Assembly: GCF_914271545.1 (NCBI RefSeq)
Contig: NZ_CAJZAH010000002.1
Location: 1,116,001-1,180,000 of the forward strand
DNA length: 64,000 nucleotides
From: Cupriavidus respiraculi
Lineage (GTDB): Bacteria; Pseudomonadota; Gammaproteobacteria; Burkholderiales; Burkholderiaceae
Direction of reading: 5' to 3'
This document shows, piece after piece, positions 46,388 through 55,334 of this stretch. The notes beneath the pieces were generated by a model, which did not search any database, was not told the origin of the DNA, and saw only the letters and a list, made by a program, of their open reading frames with translations. Position 1 is the stretch's first letter; every line of letters starts with the position of its first letter. The position numbers and the translations under genes are program-made.

Positions 46388-47263
46388 ATGAACGACCCTT
46401 ACCCCAGTTCGAAAGCGGTCGACCGACCCCGGTCGCTGCTAGAACGACTCACGGACCTGATCTCTCCCGAGCCCGAATCGCGGGCCGAATTGCTCGAAGT
46501 GCTCCAGGACGCCCACGCGCGCAACCTGATCGACGCCGACTCGCTCTCCATGATCGAAGGCGTGTTCCAGGTCTCGGAGCTGACCGCGCGCGACATCATG
46601 GTGCCCCGCGCCCAGATGGACGCGATCAATATCGCGGATGCGCCCGAAGCCTTCATTCCCTATATGCAGCAGACCGCGCACTCGCGCTTTCCGGTCTACG
46701 AAGGCAGCCGCGACAACATCATCGGCATCCTGCTGGCCAAGGACCTGCTGCGCTACTACACGGACGATACCTTCGACCTGCGGGAAACGCTGCGCCCGGC
46801 GGTGTTCATTCCGGAATCCAAGCGGCTGAATATCCTGCTGCGCGAATTCCGCAATAACCGCAATCACATCGCCATCGTCGTCGACGAATACGGCGGCGTG
46901 GCGGGGCTGGTCACGATCGAGGACGTGCTGGAGCAGATCGTCGGCGATATCGAGGACGAATTCGACCTCGACGAGGACGACGACAAGATCGTGCCGCTGC
47001 CCGACCAGGCCTGGCGCGTGCATGGCCTGACCGAGATCGAGCAGTTCAACGAGGCCTTCGGCACCCAGTTCTCCGACCACGACGTCGATACGGTGGGCGG
47101 CCTGCTGTCCAACCACGTCGGCCATGTGCCCCATCGCGGCGAGGTCATCGTGCTGCCCCCGATCCGCTTCGAAGTGCTGCGCGCGGACGCGCGCCAGCTC
47201 CATCTGCTGCTGGTGCGCCGCGAACCGCAGGACAGCGCGGTCGACACCGCGGCCCACGCATGA
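46388..47263 (+). CDS. ybeX: CorC/YbeX family CBS-domain protein
   Basis: A cytosolic protein of 291 residues: two CBS domains (about 70-190), with TARDIMVPRAQMDAI and VVDEYGGVAGLVTIEDVLEQ, then a CorC_HlyC domain (about 205-285). It lacks the DUF21 membrane domain and equals E. coli YbeX/CorC in length (292). YbeX is tied to ribosome metabolism and Mg2+ homeostasis. The 175 bp before it separate it from ybeY; it overlaps lnt by 4 bp (ATGA), so lnt is translated from the same message. Confidence 0.92.
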   Translation: MNDPYPSSKAVDRPRSLLERLTDLISPEPESRAELLEVLQDAHARNLIDADSLSMIEGVFQVSELTARDIMVPRAQMDAINIADAPEAFIPYMQQTAHSRFPVYEGSRDNIIGILLAKDLLRYYTDDTFDLRETLRPAVFIPESKRLNILLREFRNNRNHIAIVVDEYGGVAGLVTIEDVLEQIVGDIEDEFDLDEDDDKIVPLPDQAWRVHGLTEIEQFNEAFGTQFSDHDVDTVGGLLSNHVGHVPHRGEVIVLPPIRFEVLRADARQLHLLLVRREPQDSAVDTAAHA

Positions 47264-48876
47264 AGCCCTCCTTGCAGGGTCTGGCCCCGGCCAGCGCCGG
47301 GCACACCGCCGCACGCGACCGCACGCTCGGCGCACGGGTGGCGCGGCTGCTGCTGGCCGGCGTGCTCGGCGTGGCCCACACCCAGGCCTTCGCGCCCCAC
47401 GACTGGTGGTGGATGCAGATCCTGTCCCTGGCGGGGCTCGCCGCCATCGTGGCCGACAGCCACGGGCGGCGCGACGCCGCTGCGCTGGGCTACGCCTTCG
47501 GCATGGGCTGGTTCGTCTCCGGCATCTGGTGGCTCTATATCAGCATGCACGTCTACGGCGGCATGCCGGCATGGATGGCCGCGCTGGCCGTGCTGCTGTT
47601 TTCCGCCTATCTGTCACTCTATCCCGCATTGGCCGCGGGCCTCTGGCGCTGGACCCGCGCCCGCCGGCCCGACGCGCCGCTGCTGGGCGCGCTCGCCTTC
47701 GGCGCTGCGTGGGGCGTGACGGAATGGCTGCGCGGCGTGGTCTTCACCGGGTTTCCGTGGCTGTCGGGCGGCTATGCGCACACCGACGGCCCGCTGGCCG
47801 GCTTCGCGCCGCTGATCGGGGTCTACGGCATCGGCGTGCTGGCCGCAGCCATCGCCGCGCTGCTCGTCGTGGCGGTACGGGCACTGGGCCGGCGCGCAGA
47901 GCCGGATGCCCAGCGCCCCGCAACACGCGCCGGCATGGTCGCTCTCGGACTGGCCATCGCGGTGCCGCTCGGCGGGCTGGCGCTGGCGCCGCTGCGGTGG
48001 ACCGAGCCGGTCGGCGAGCCGGTTTCCGTGCGGTTGCTGCAAGGCAACGTAGCGCAGGACATCAAGTTCGAACAGGTGGGCATCGATCGGTCGATCGCGC
48101 TGTATCGCGGCATGATCACCGCCGAGCGCGCGGACCTGGTGGTGACGCCGGAGACGGCGTTCCCGGTGGTCCTGCAGGATCTGCCGGCGGAGACCGCCGC
48201 GGCCCTGCGCGAATTCAGTACCGGCACGGGCACCGCCGTGCTGTTCGGCGCGGCGGGGATGGATTCGCCCGTGGACTACACCAACAGCGTCTTTGGCATC
48301 GGGCCGGGCTTCGCGGGACTCTATCGTTACGACAAGCACCACCTGGTGCCCTTCGGCGAGTTCATTCCGCTGGGCTTCCGCTGGTTCGTCGACATGATGA
48401 AGATGCCGCTGGGCGACTTCCGCCGCGGCGGGCTGGCGCAGCCGCCGCTGCCGGTGCGCGACATCACCGTGGCGCCCAATATCTGCTACGAGGATCTGTT
48501 CGGCGAGGAAATCGCCCGCACGCTGCGTAACCAGCCGCAGCCGGCCAATATCCTGGCCAATGTGACGAACCTGGCCTGGTTCGGCGACACCATTGCGCTG
48601 GACCAGCACCTGCAGATCTCCCGCATGCGCGCGCTGGAGACGCGCCGCCCGATGCTGCGCGCCACCAATACGGGGATGACCGCGGTGGTCGCGCCCGACG
48701 GCGCCGTGCAGGCGCGGCTCGCGACCTTCACCAACGGCACGCTCAGCGCGCAGGTGCGGGGCACGCAGGGGCTGACGCCCTACGTCCGCTGGGGCAATCT
48801 GCCGGTACTGCTGGCGTGCCTGGCGCTGATCGGCGTGGCCGGATGGCGTCGCCCCGGCCTGACGGATTCGGCCTGA
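47260..48876 (+). CDS. lnt: Apolipoprotein N-acyltransferase
   Basis: Adds the third acyl chain to the N-terminal cysteine of lipoproteins, at the inner membrane, needed for Lol sorting to the outer membrane. It has 538 residues with about eight membrane segments, most before residue 255, and a nitrilase-like periplasmic domain. The catalytic triad is Glu298 (VTPETAFPV), Lys359 (YDKHHLVPFGEF) and Cys409 (PNICYEDLFG). The ATG overlaps the ybeX stop. Last gene of the ybeZYX-lnt operon. Confidence 0.95.
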   Translation: MKPSLQGLAPASAGHTAARDRTLGARVARLLLAGVLGVAHTQAFAPHDWWWMQILSLAGLAAIVADSHGRRDAAALGYAFGMGWFVSGIWWLYISMHVYGGMPAWMAALAVLLFSAYLSLYPALAAGLWRWTRARRPDAPLLGALAFGAAWGVTEWLRGVVFTGFPWLSGGYAHTDGPLAGFAPLIGVYGIGVLAAAIAALLVVAVRALGRRAEPDAQRPATRAGMVALGLAIAVPLGGLALAPLRWTEPVGEPVSVRLLQGNVAQDIKFEQVGIDRSIALYRGMITAERADLVVTPETAFPVVLQDLPAETAAALREFSTGTGTAVLFGAAGMDSPVDYTNSVFGIGPGFAGLYRYDKHHLVPFGEFIPLGFRWFVDMMKMPLGDFRRGGLAQPPLPVRDITVAPNICYEDLFGEEIARTLRNQPQPANILANVTNLAWFGDTIALDQHLQISRMRALETRRPMLRATNTGMTAVVAPDGAVQARLATFTNGTLSAQVRGTQGLTPYVRWGNLPVLLACLALIGVAGWRRPGLTDSA

Positions 48877-48889
48877 CTTAGCCGGAAGC

Positions 48890-48982
48890 CTAGCCCGCGA
48901 TCCCGGCCGCGACGGACACGGCGGCAGCGGCGGCCATCACGGCCAGTGCAACGAGATAAGGTTTGCGCGAGAGCATCGACAT
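48890..48982 (-). CDS. 30-residue hydrophobic peptide (tentative)
   Basis: A short open frame with ATG at 48982 and GGGG eight to twelve bases upstream; after the basic start MSMLSRKPY it is a single hydrophobic helix (LVALAVMAAAAAVSVAAGIA). It converges on lnt (13 bp). Small single-span peptides of this type exist in proteobacteria, but the size gives no independent proof, and the longer in-frame extension to 49150 looks non-coding. Confidence 0.3.
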   Translation of the reverse strand: MSMLSRKPYLVALAVMAAAAAVSVAAGIAG

Positions 48983-49320
48983 GGCCGTGTACCCCAAAAG
49001 AAAACGAAGACCCGTGGAAATGGTTGTATCCGGGCGGCGACCCTGTCGCCCGGTCTGATTGACTGTATACAAAACGCTATCGGCACGCATCCGCCGCAGC
49101 TTGAACCCGGATCGGGATTTTCCCGAGGTCGTTGCCGCCGGCCCACACATCGCGGCCGTCCCGGGCCCGGCCCGGCGGCGCCGGCGTCCCGTGCGGTCCG
49201 GCCTTCCACGGACGGGCGCGCCGGAAAAACCCGATAGAATTCAGGGTTTGGCAAAATTCTGGCTGGTCGCGGAGGGCAGTTGCCGCCGAGCCCGCCGCCG
49301 CCCCTCATCCGTATTCGCCC
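48983..49320. other. glyQ upstream region (338 bp)
   Basis: No convincing gene. A TAGAAT box at about 49235 may be the -10 of the glyQ promoter, but I cannot find a fitting -35. The region contains a short dyad, AGAATT and AATTCT, around the TTTGGC segment near 49240-49262. I see no T-box or riboswitch architecture. Confidence 0.4.
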
Positions 49321-50256
49321 ATGCTGACCTTCCAACAAATGATCCTTACCCTGCAGTCCTATTGGGACCGGCAGGGCTGCGCGCTCTTGCAACCCATCGA
49401 TCTGGAGGTCGGGGCCGGCACCTCGCACGTGCACACCTTCCTGCGCGCCATCGGGCCGGAGCCCTGGCGCGCCGCCTACGTCCAGCCCTCGCGGCGCCCG
49501 AAGGACGGCCGCTATGGCGAGAATCCCAACCGGCTCCAGCACTACTACCAGTATCAGGTGGTGCTCAAGCCCGCGCCGGAAAACATCCTGGAGCTCTATC
49601 TGGGTTCGCTGGAGGCACTGGGACTCGATTTGAAGCAGAACGACATCCGCTTCGTCGAGGACGACTGGGAAAACCCGACCCTGGGCGCCTGGGGCCTGGG
49701 CTGGGAGGTCTGGCTCAACGGCATGGAAGTGACACAGTTCACTTACTTCCAGCAGGTGGGCGGCATCGATTGCAAGCCGATCACGGGCGAGATCACCTAT
49801 GGCATCGAGCGGTTGGCGATGTATCTGCAGAAGGTCGAGAACGTCTACGACCTGGTCTGGACGGAATGGCAGGAAAACGGCCAGACCCGCCGCCTCACCT
49901 ACGGCGACGTCTATCACCAGAACGAAGTCGAGCAGTCGACCTACAACTTCGAGCACAGCAATACGGAAATCCTGTTCCGCCATTTCGCCGAGCACGAGGG
50001 CGAGGCCAAGCGCCTGATGGGCGTGGACGCCCCCGAGGGCACCGAGGCCACGCGGCTGGCGCTGCCGGCCTACGAGCAGGTCCTGAAGGCGGCGCATACC
50101 TTCAACATGCTGGACGCACGCGGCGCCATCTCGGTGACGGAACGCGCCGCGTATATCGGCCGCATCCGCAATCTGTCGCGCCTGGTCGCCCAGGCCTACT
50201 ACGACTCGCGCGAGGCGCTGGGCTTTCCGATGTGCAACCGCGAGGCCGGCGCATGA
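49321..50256 (+). CDS. glyQ: Glycyl-tRNA synthetase alpha subunit
   Basis: The catalytic alpha chain of the alpha2beta2 bacterial glycyl-tRNA synthetase. It has 311 residues; [20 protein letters not shown] is the family start, followed by [20 protein letters not shown] and [20 protein letters not shown] of the class II core. The ATG at 49321 was chosen over 63 upstream in-frame codons that lie in the promoter region. It overlaps the following exported-protein gene by 4 bp. Confidence 0.97.
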   Translation: MLTFQQMILTLQSYWDRQGCALLQPIDLEVGAGTSHVHTFLRAIGPEPWRAAYVQPSRRPKDGRYGENPNRLQHYYQYQVVLKPAPENILELYLGSLEALGLDLKQNDIRFVEDDWENPTLGAWGLGWEVWLNGMEVTQFTYFQQVGGIDCKPITGEITYGIERLAMYLQKVENVYDLVWTEWQENGQTRRLTYGDVYHQNEVEQSTYNFEHSNTEILFRHFAEHEGEAKRLMGVDAPEGTEATRLALPAYEQVLKAAHTFNMLDARGAISVTERAAYIGRIRNLSRLVAQAYYDSREALGFPMCNREAGA

Positions 50257-50843
50257 ACGCCCTCGCGCGCTGCGCCCTGTGCTGCGCCGTGGCGGCCGCC
50301 ACGGCGAGCGCGGCGCACGCCAACGTGCGCTCGGGCGTCGATCCGCAGGCGCTGTACCTGCCGGCGGAGCTGTCCAACGTCTGCGAGGCCGATCCGCTGC
50401 AGTTGCAGCAGGCCATCACGCGCCATCTGCAGCCGGTGACCAACGCCATCGACCAGTGGACGCAGCTGGTGCGCACGTTCTCGTGCGATCTGTCCGGGTC
50501 CAGGGACCTGGGCTGGCGCCGCGTGCCGCTGCGCGCCTATGAAAGCGCGATCCGCTATCCGCTGACGTGGACCGAGACGGTGACGCGCAACGGCAGGCAG
50601 CGGCGCCTCGTGCGCACCTACCATTCCGCGGCGCAGCTGCCGCCCCGTATCGAGTTCTGGGTCGGCGGACGCATCGACGAAATCCGTTACGACCGCCACC
50701 AGCGGCGTCTGGACGCGCGTTTTTCCGCGGCCAACACGCGGTTGGCCAGCCAGTCGTCGCAGGGCGCGTGCCAGGCGACGACCTTGCAGTTCCGGCAACA
50801 GCACGGCGTATGGCTGTTGTCCGGCGTGGAGCCGCGCTGCTGA
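50253..50843 (+). CDS. Exported protein encoded between glyQ and glyS
   Basis: A 196-residue protein with a clear signal peptide ([23 protein letters not shown]). The mature part has cysteines in [22 protein letters not shown] and at the very C-terminus (VEPRC), which could form two disulphides in the periplasm. No enzymatic motif and no family recognised. Its ATG overlaps the glyQ stop (ATGA), so translation is coupled to a cytosolic synthetase subunit even though the product leaves the cytosol. Confidence 0.82.
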   Translation: MNALARCALCCAVAAATASAAHANVRSGVDPQALYLPAELSNVCEADPLQLQQAITRHLQPVTNAIDQWTQLVRTFSCDLSGSRDLGWRRVPLRAYESAIRYPLTWTETVTRNGRQRRLVRTYHSAAQLPPRIEFWVGGRIDEIRYDRHQRRLDARFSAANTRLASQSSQGACQATTLQFRQQHGVWLLSGVEPRC

Positions 50844-50957
50844 CGGCCGCGGGGAGCCCGACGACGGCACCCCCGCCCCATCGCGTTGCACCTCGTTGAA
50901 CCCTATTCCGGCTGCGCGCCCCGAGCGGCGCGCGCCACAACCCGCTGGATCCGATTC

Positions 50958-53081
50958 ATGTCCCAAGCCTTGACCGACTCGCTGCTGATCGAACTGTTCA
51001 CCGAAGAACTGCCGCCGAAGGCGCTGGCCCGCCTGGGCGACGCCTTTGCCCAGGGCCTGTTTGCGGGCCTGTCGGAGCGCGGCCTGGTCGACGACGGCGC
51101 CACGGTGACGCCGTTCGCCACGCCGCGCCGGCTCGCCGCGCTGGTCTCCGGCGTGCGCCGCAACGCCCCGGATCGCGAACTGCGCGAGAAGGTGCTGCCG
51201 CTGTCGGTGGCGCTGGACGCCAACGGCGAGCCGACCGCGCCGCTGGCCAAGAAGCTGGCCGCGCTGGCCCGCACGGTGGGTGTCGAATCGATCGACTGGC
51301 AGAGCCTGGAGCGCGCCTCGGACGGCAAGGCCGAGGCCTTCTTCTTCCGCTATACCGCGCGCGGCGCCGAACTCACCGCGGGACTGCAGGCGGCGCTGGA
51401 CGACACCATCGCCAGGCTGCCGATCCCCAAGGTGATGAGCTACCAGCGACCGGACGGCACCACCGTCAACTTCGTGCGACCGGCCCACCGCCTGATCGCC
51501 CTGCACGGCGCCGACGTGGTGCCGGTCACCGCGCTGGGCCTGGCCGCCGGCAACACCACCATCGGCCATCGCTTCCTGTCCCAGGGCGAGATCGCGGTTC
51601 CGCATGCCACGCAGTACGCCGCCGTGCTCGAGAGCGCGGGCAAGGTGCTCGCCAGCTATGCGCAGCGCCGCGAGCGCATTCGCGAGGATCTGCTGCGCGC
51701 CGCGGGCGCCGACCGCGTGATCATGCCGGATGCGCTGCTCGACGAAGTCAACTCGTTGGTCGAATGGCCGGTGGTGTACCCCTGCCATTTCGAGGAAACC
51801 TTCCTCGCGGTGCCGCAGGAATGCCTGATCCTGACGATGCAGACGAACCAGAAGTATTTCGCGCTGACCGACGATGCCGGCAACCTGCGCAACCGCTTCC
51901 TGATCGTCTCGAACCTCGCCACCGACACACCGGAATCGATCGTCAGCGGCAACGAGCGCGTGGTGCGCCCGCGCCTGGCAGACGCCAAGTTCTTCTTCGA
52001 CCAGGATCGCAAGAAGACTCTTGCCTCGCGCGTGCCGCAGCTGGCCAACGTGGTCTATCACAACAAGATCGGCACGCAGCTCGATCGCGTGCAGCGCCTG
52101 CAGCAGATCGCCGGCCATATCGCGGACGCGCTTGCCGGCGCCGGCATGGCGGTGGACAAGGCCGCCGCCATGCGGGGGGCCGAACTGGCCAAGGCCGATT
52201 TGCTGACCGACATGGTCGGCGAGTTCCCCGAGCTGCAGGGCACCATGGGCACCTACTATGCCCGCAACGACGACGAGGCTGAAGACGTGGCGCTGGCGTG
52301 CTCCGAGCACTATCGCCCGCGCTTTGCCGGCGACGCGCTGCCGGGCAATACGGTAAGCCTGGCCGTTGCGCTCGCCGACAAGCTCGAGACGCTGGTCGGC
52401 ATCTGGGGCATCGGCCTGCAGCCGACCGGCGAGAAGGACCCGTTCGCGCTGCGCCGCCACGCGCTGGGCATCCTGCGCATGCTGATCGAGACGCCGCTGC
52501 CGCTGTCCATCGACGACCTGCTCGCGCTGACCGAGCGCGCCTTCGCCGGCGTGCCGGCGGTCAAGCCGGCACGCGCCGAGATCACCGAATTCCTGTACGA
52601 CCGCGTGCGCGGCTACCTGAAGGACAAGGGCTACACGACGAACGAAGTCGAGGCCGTGGTAAGCCTGCGTCCGCAGCGCCTGGACGACATCATGGGCCGC
52701 ATGGAGGCGGTGCGCACCTTTGCGGCGCTGCCCGAGGCGGCCGCGCTCGCCGCCGCCAACAAGCGCATCACCAACATCCTGCGCAAGAATACGGAAGCCA
52801 TCGGTCCGGTCGCGCCAGCACTATTCCAGGAAGACGCCGAAAGCGCCCTGCACGCCGCCATCGAACGCGTGCGACCGGGTGTCGAGGCGGCATTCGCCGG
52901 TGGCGACTTCACCGGCGCCCTGCGCGATCTGGCGCAGCTGCGCGAGGCGGTCGACCGCTTCTTCGATGGCGTGATGGTGATGGCAGACGACGCGGCGCTG
53001 CGCGCCAACCGGCTCGCCCTGCTGTCGTCCCTGCATGCGCTGGCCAACCGGGTGGCCGATATCTCGAAGCTCGCCGCCTGA
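50958..53081 (+). CDS. glyS: Glycyl-tRNA synthetase beta subunit
   Basis: The tRNA-binding beta chain partner of GlyQ, 707 residues, the usual length. Conserved stretches: [20 protein letters not shown] at the start, [10 protein letters not shown], and the central [21 protein letters not shown]. The C-terminal anticodon-binding DALR-like region runs from about 590. The ATG at 50958 fits the family start. The gene follows the inserted exported-protein gene by 114 bp and precedes gmhB by 65 bp. Confidence 0.97.
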   Translation: MSQALTDSLLIELFTEELPPKALARLGDAFAQGLFAGLSERGLVDDGATVTPFATPRRLAALVSGVRRNAPDRELREKVLPLSVALDANGEPTAPLAKKLAALARTVGVESIDWQSLERASDGKAEAFFFRYTARGAELTAGLQAALDDTIARLPIPKVMSYQRPDGTTVNFVRPAHRLIALHGADVVPVTALGLAAGNTTIGHRFLSQGEIAVPHATQYAAVLESAGKVLASYAQRRERIREDLLRAAGADRVIMPDALLDEVNSLVEWPVVYPCHFEETFLAVPQECLILTMQTNQKYFALTDDAGNLRNRFLIVSNLATDTPESIVSGNERVVRPRLADAKFFFDQDRKKTLASRVPQLANVVYHNKIGTQLDRVQRLQQIAGHIADALAGAGMAVDKAAAMRGAELAKADLLTDMVGEFPELQGTMGTYYARNDDEAEDVALACSEHYRPRFAGDALPGNTVSLAVALADKLETLVGIWGIGLQPTGEKDPFALRRHALGILRMLIETPLPLSIDDLLALTERAFAGVPAVKPARAEITEFLYDRVRGYLKDKGYTTNEVEAVVSLRPQRLDDIMGRMEAVRTFAALPEAAALAAANKRITNILRKNTEAIGPVAPALFQEDAESALHAAIERVRPGVEAAFAGGDFTGALRDLAQLREAVDRFFDGVMVMADDAALRANRLALLSSLHALANRVADISKLAA

Positions 53082-53146
53082 CGGCGCGGCTCGATCGCAC
53101 CGCCCCCACCGCCGCGCCGACCCCACCGACTCGACCGACCAGTACC

Positions 53147-53725
53147 ATGCCGCAGACGCCGCCCAAATTCGTCATCCTCGATCGCGACGGGGTCATCAAC
53201 CTCGACAGCGATCATTTCATCAAGACGCCGGACGAATGGATTCCCATCGCCGGGAGCCTCGAAGCCATCGCGAGCCTGAACCAGGCCGGCTATCGGGTGG
53301 TGGTGGCCAGCAACCAGTCCGGCATTGGACGGGGCCTGTTCGAGATGAGCGCGCTCAACGCCATGCACGAGAAGATGTACAAGGCGCTGGCGAACCTGGG
53401 CGGCCGCGTGGACGCCATCTTCTTCTGCCCGCATACCGCGGCCGACGGCTGCGACTGCCGCAAGCCCAAGTCCGGTCTGCTGGAGCAGGCCTCGGAGCGC
53501 TTCGGCATCGAACTGAAGGACGTGCCCATCGTCGGCGACTCCCTGCGCGACCTCGAAGCCGGCGTAGCCCTCGGTTGCAGCCCCCACCTGGTCCTGACCG
53601 GCAAGGGCACGCGCACGCTGCAGAAGGGCGGCCTGCCCGCCGGCACGCGGGTGCACGACGACCTGCGCGCCTTCGCCCGCTGGCTGACCCGCGGCGACCG
53701 CGCGCCGGGCACGGCCGCCTCCTGA
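53147..53725 (+). CDS. gmhB: D-glycero-beta-D-manno-heptose 1,7-bisphosphate 7-phosphatase
   Basis: A HAD-family phosphatase in ADP-heptose synthesis for the LPS core (substrate for WaaF). The 192-residue product has the nucleophile pair Asp12/Asp14 in LDRDGVINLD, the zinc-loop cysteines in FCPHTAADGCDCRKPK and the distal VGDSLRDLEAG. It is immediately upstream of plsC (17 bp), another envelope lipid gene, in the order glyS-gmhB-plsC usual for Burkholderiaceae. Confidence 0.95.
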   Translation: MPQTPPKFVILDRDGVINLDSDHFIKTPDEWIPIAGSLEAIASLNQAGYRVVVASNQSGIGRGLFEMSALNAMHEKMYKALANLGGRVDAIFFCPHTAADGCDCRKPKSGLLEQASERFGIELKDVPIVGDSLRDLEAGVALGCSPHLVLTGKGTRTLQKGGLPAGTRVHDDLRAFARWLTRGDRAPGTAAS

Positions 53726-53742
53726 ACCGACTACCCCGCTCG

Positions 53743-54495
53743 ATGATCTTTCTCCGCTCCCTGCTGTTCGCGCTGTTCATGCTGCTGTGGACGCCGCCCT
53801 ATGCGTGCGCGTGCTTTATCGCCTTCCCGTTCATGAATGCCAACCGGCGCTACCGGTTCGTGCAGGGCTGGCCCAAGACGGTCATCGCCGCGGGCCGGCT
53901 GATCTGCGGCATCTCGTATCGCTTCGAAGGCCGCGAGCACTTCGACGCGCTGCTCGACAAGCCGGTGGTCCTGCTGTCCAAGCACCAGTCCGCATGGGAA
54001 ACCATCGCCCTGGTGGCGACCATGCCCAAGCCACTGTGCTTCGTGTTCAAGCGCGAGCTGTTGCTGGTGCCCTTCTTCGGCTGGGCGCTGGGCATGCTCA
54101 AGATGGTCCATATCAATCGCAAGGAAGGCAGCCGCGCCTTTGCCTCCGCGGTGCGCCAGGGCCGCGAGCGCCTGGCCGAAGGCGCCTGGATCATCATGTT
54201 TCCCGAGGGCACGCGCACACCGTCGGGACTGGAAGCGCCGCGCTACAAGAGCGGCGGCGCGCGCCTGGCCGTGGAAACCGGCGCCACCGTCGTGCCCATC
54301 GCGTTGAATTCGGGCCGCCTGTGGCCGCGCAATTCGTTCCTGAAGTACCCGGGCGTCATCACGGTGTCGATCGGCGCGCCCATCCCCTCCGCCAACAAGA
54401 CGGCGGACCAGCTCAACATCGAAGTCGCGCGCTGGATCGAGCAGGACATGCGCCGCATCGACGCCGCGAGCTACCGCCCGGGATCGCGCGCATGA
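53743..54495 (+). CDS. plsC: 1-acyl-sn-glycerol-3-phosphate acyltransferase
   Basis: Acylates lysophosphatidic acid to phosphatidic acid at the inner membrane. 250 residues; an N-terminal membrane anchor (FLRSLLFALFMLLWTPPY) is followed by the acyltransferase motif HQSAWE (His81, Glu86, where many homologues have HxxxxD) and FPEGTRTPSG near 151-160. Glu in place of Asp in the HX4D box is a known variant in this group of proteins. The stop overlaps the ygjP-like start by 4 bp. Confidence 0.93.
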   Translation: MIFLRSLLFALFMLLWTPPYACACFIAFPFMNANRRYRFVQGWPKTVIAAGRLICGISYRFEGREHFDALLDKPVVLLSKHQSAWETIALVATMPKPLCFVFKRELLLVPFFGWALGMLKMVHINRKEGSRAFASAVRQGRERLAEGAWIIMFPEGTRTPSGLEAPRYKSGGARLAVETGATVVPIALNSGRLWPRNSFLKYPGVITVSIGAPIPSANKTADQLNIEVARWIEQDMRRIDAASYRPGSRA

Positions 54496-55334
54496 CGTTG
54501 CACGGCGCATCGCCTCCCCCGGGACAGCAGATGGAGCTGCCGCTGCTGAACACCGGCGGGGCCCACCCGACCACGCAGGTGCCCGAGGCCGACGCCTGGC
54601 CCAGACCGCAGCCGAATGCGCGCAAGCTCTGGGTCGGCGAACGCCTGCTGCACTACACGATCAAGCGCACCGCGCGCCGTTCCATCGGCTTCACCATCGA
54701 CGACCGGGGCCTGTCCATCACCGCGCCGCGCTGGGTCACCGTGGCGGACATCGAAGCCGGCATCGTCGAAAAGCAGCGCTGGATCTTCAACAAGCTGGGC
54801 GAATGGCAGAGCCGTGAAGCGCGGCGGATGTTGCCGACCATGCAATGGCGCGACGGCGCCACGATGCCGTTCCTGGGCAAGCCCATCACGCTGCAACTGG
54901 CGGCGCCCACCGGCACGCTGCAGTTCGACGCCGACACGGCGGTGCTGCATCTGGCGCTGCCCGAGCACGCGGACGAACAGCAGATCAAGGACCGCGTGCA
55001 GGGCTGGCTTCAGCATCAGGCCCGCCGCCTGCTGGCCGAGCGGCTCGATGTCTATGCGGCCAAGCTGGGCGTGCGCCATACCGGTTTTGCGCTGACCTCG
55101 GCCACCACCCGCTGGGGCAGCTGCACCGCCGACGGCAAAATTCGCCTGAACTGGCGCCTGCTGCATTTCCCGCTGACGGTCATCGACTACGTCGCCGCGC
55201 ACGAACTGGCGCATCTGAAGGAAATGAACCACGGCCCGCGATTCTGGGAGGCCGTGGAGTCCATCTTTCCGGAATTCCGCGATGCCCGCGCCGCGCTCAA
55301 GGCGCACCCGCCCGAGGTGCTGCCTACCTACTGA
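54492..55334 (+). CDS. YgjP-like M48-type metallopeptidase domain protein (DUF45)
   Basis: A 280-residue cytosolic protein of the YgjP/SprT-related WLM-like family. The zinc motif HELAH lies in VAAHELAHLKEMNHG near residues 235-245, preceded by the family stretch TTRWGSCTADGKIRLNWRL. The N-terminal part (about 40-110) is a separate beta-rich region. Substrate unknown; relatives are DNA-repair or stress proteases. It starts by ATGA overlap with plsC and overlaps the end of the convergent orphan gene by 7 bp. Confidence 0.9.
   Translation: MTLHGASPPPGQQMELPLLNTGGAHPTTQVPEADAWPRPQPNARKLWVGERLLHYTIKRTARRSIGFTIDDRGLSITAPRWVTVADIEAGIVEKQRWIFNKLGEWQSREARRMLPTMQWRDGATMPFLGKPITLQLAAPTGTLQFDADTAVLHLALPEHADEQQIKDRVQGWLQHQARRLLAERLDVYAAKLGVRHTGFALTSATTRWGSCTADGKIRLNWRLLHFPLTVIDYVAAHELAHLKEMNHGPRFWEAVESIFPEFRDARAALKAHPPEVLPTY

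Noticed and set aside
48983-49150. Longer form (86 residues) of the small minus-strand frame
   Set aside because: The additional N-terminal part shows no coding bias and crosses the likely upstream region; only the 30-residue hydrophobic form with its own ribosome-binding site is plausible.
49000-49320. T-box or other leader control of glyQ
   Set aside because: Nothing resembling a T-box antiterminator is present, and the mechanism belongs mainly to Gram-positive bacteria.
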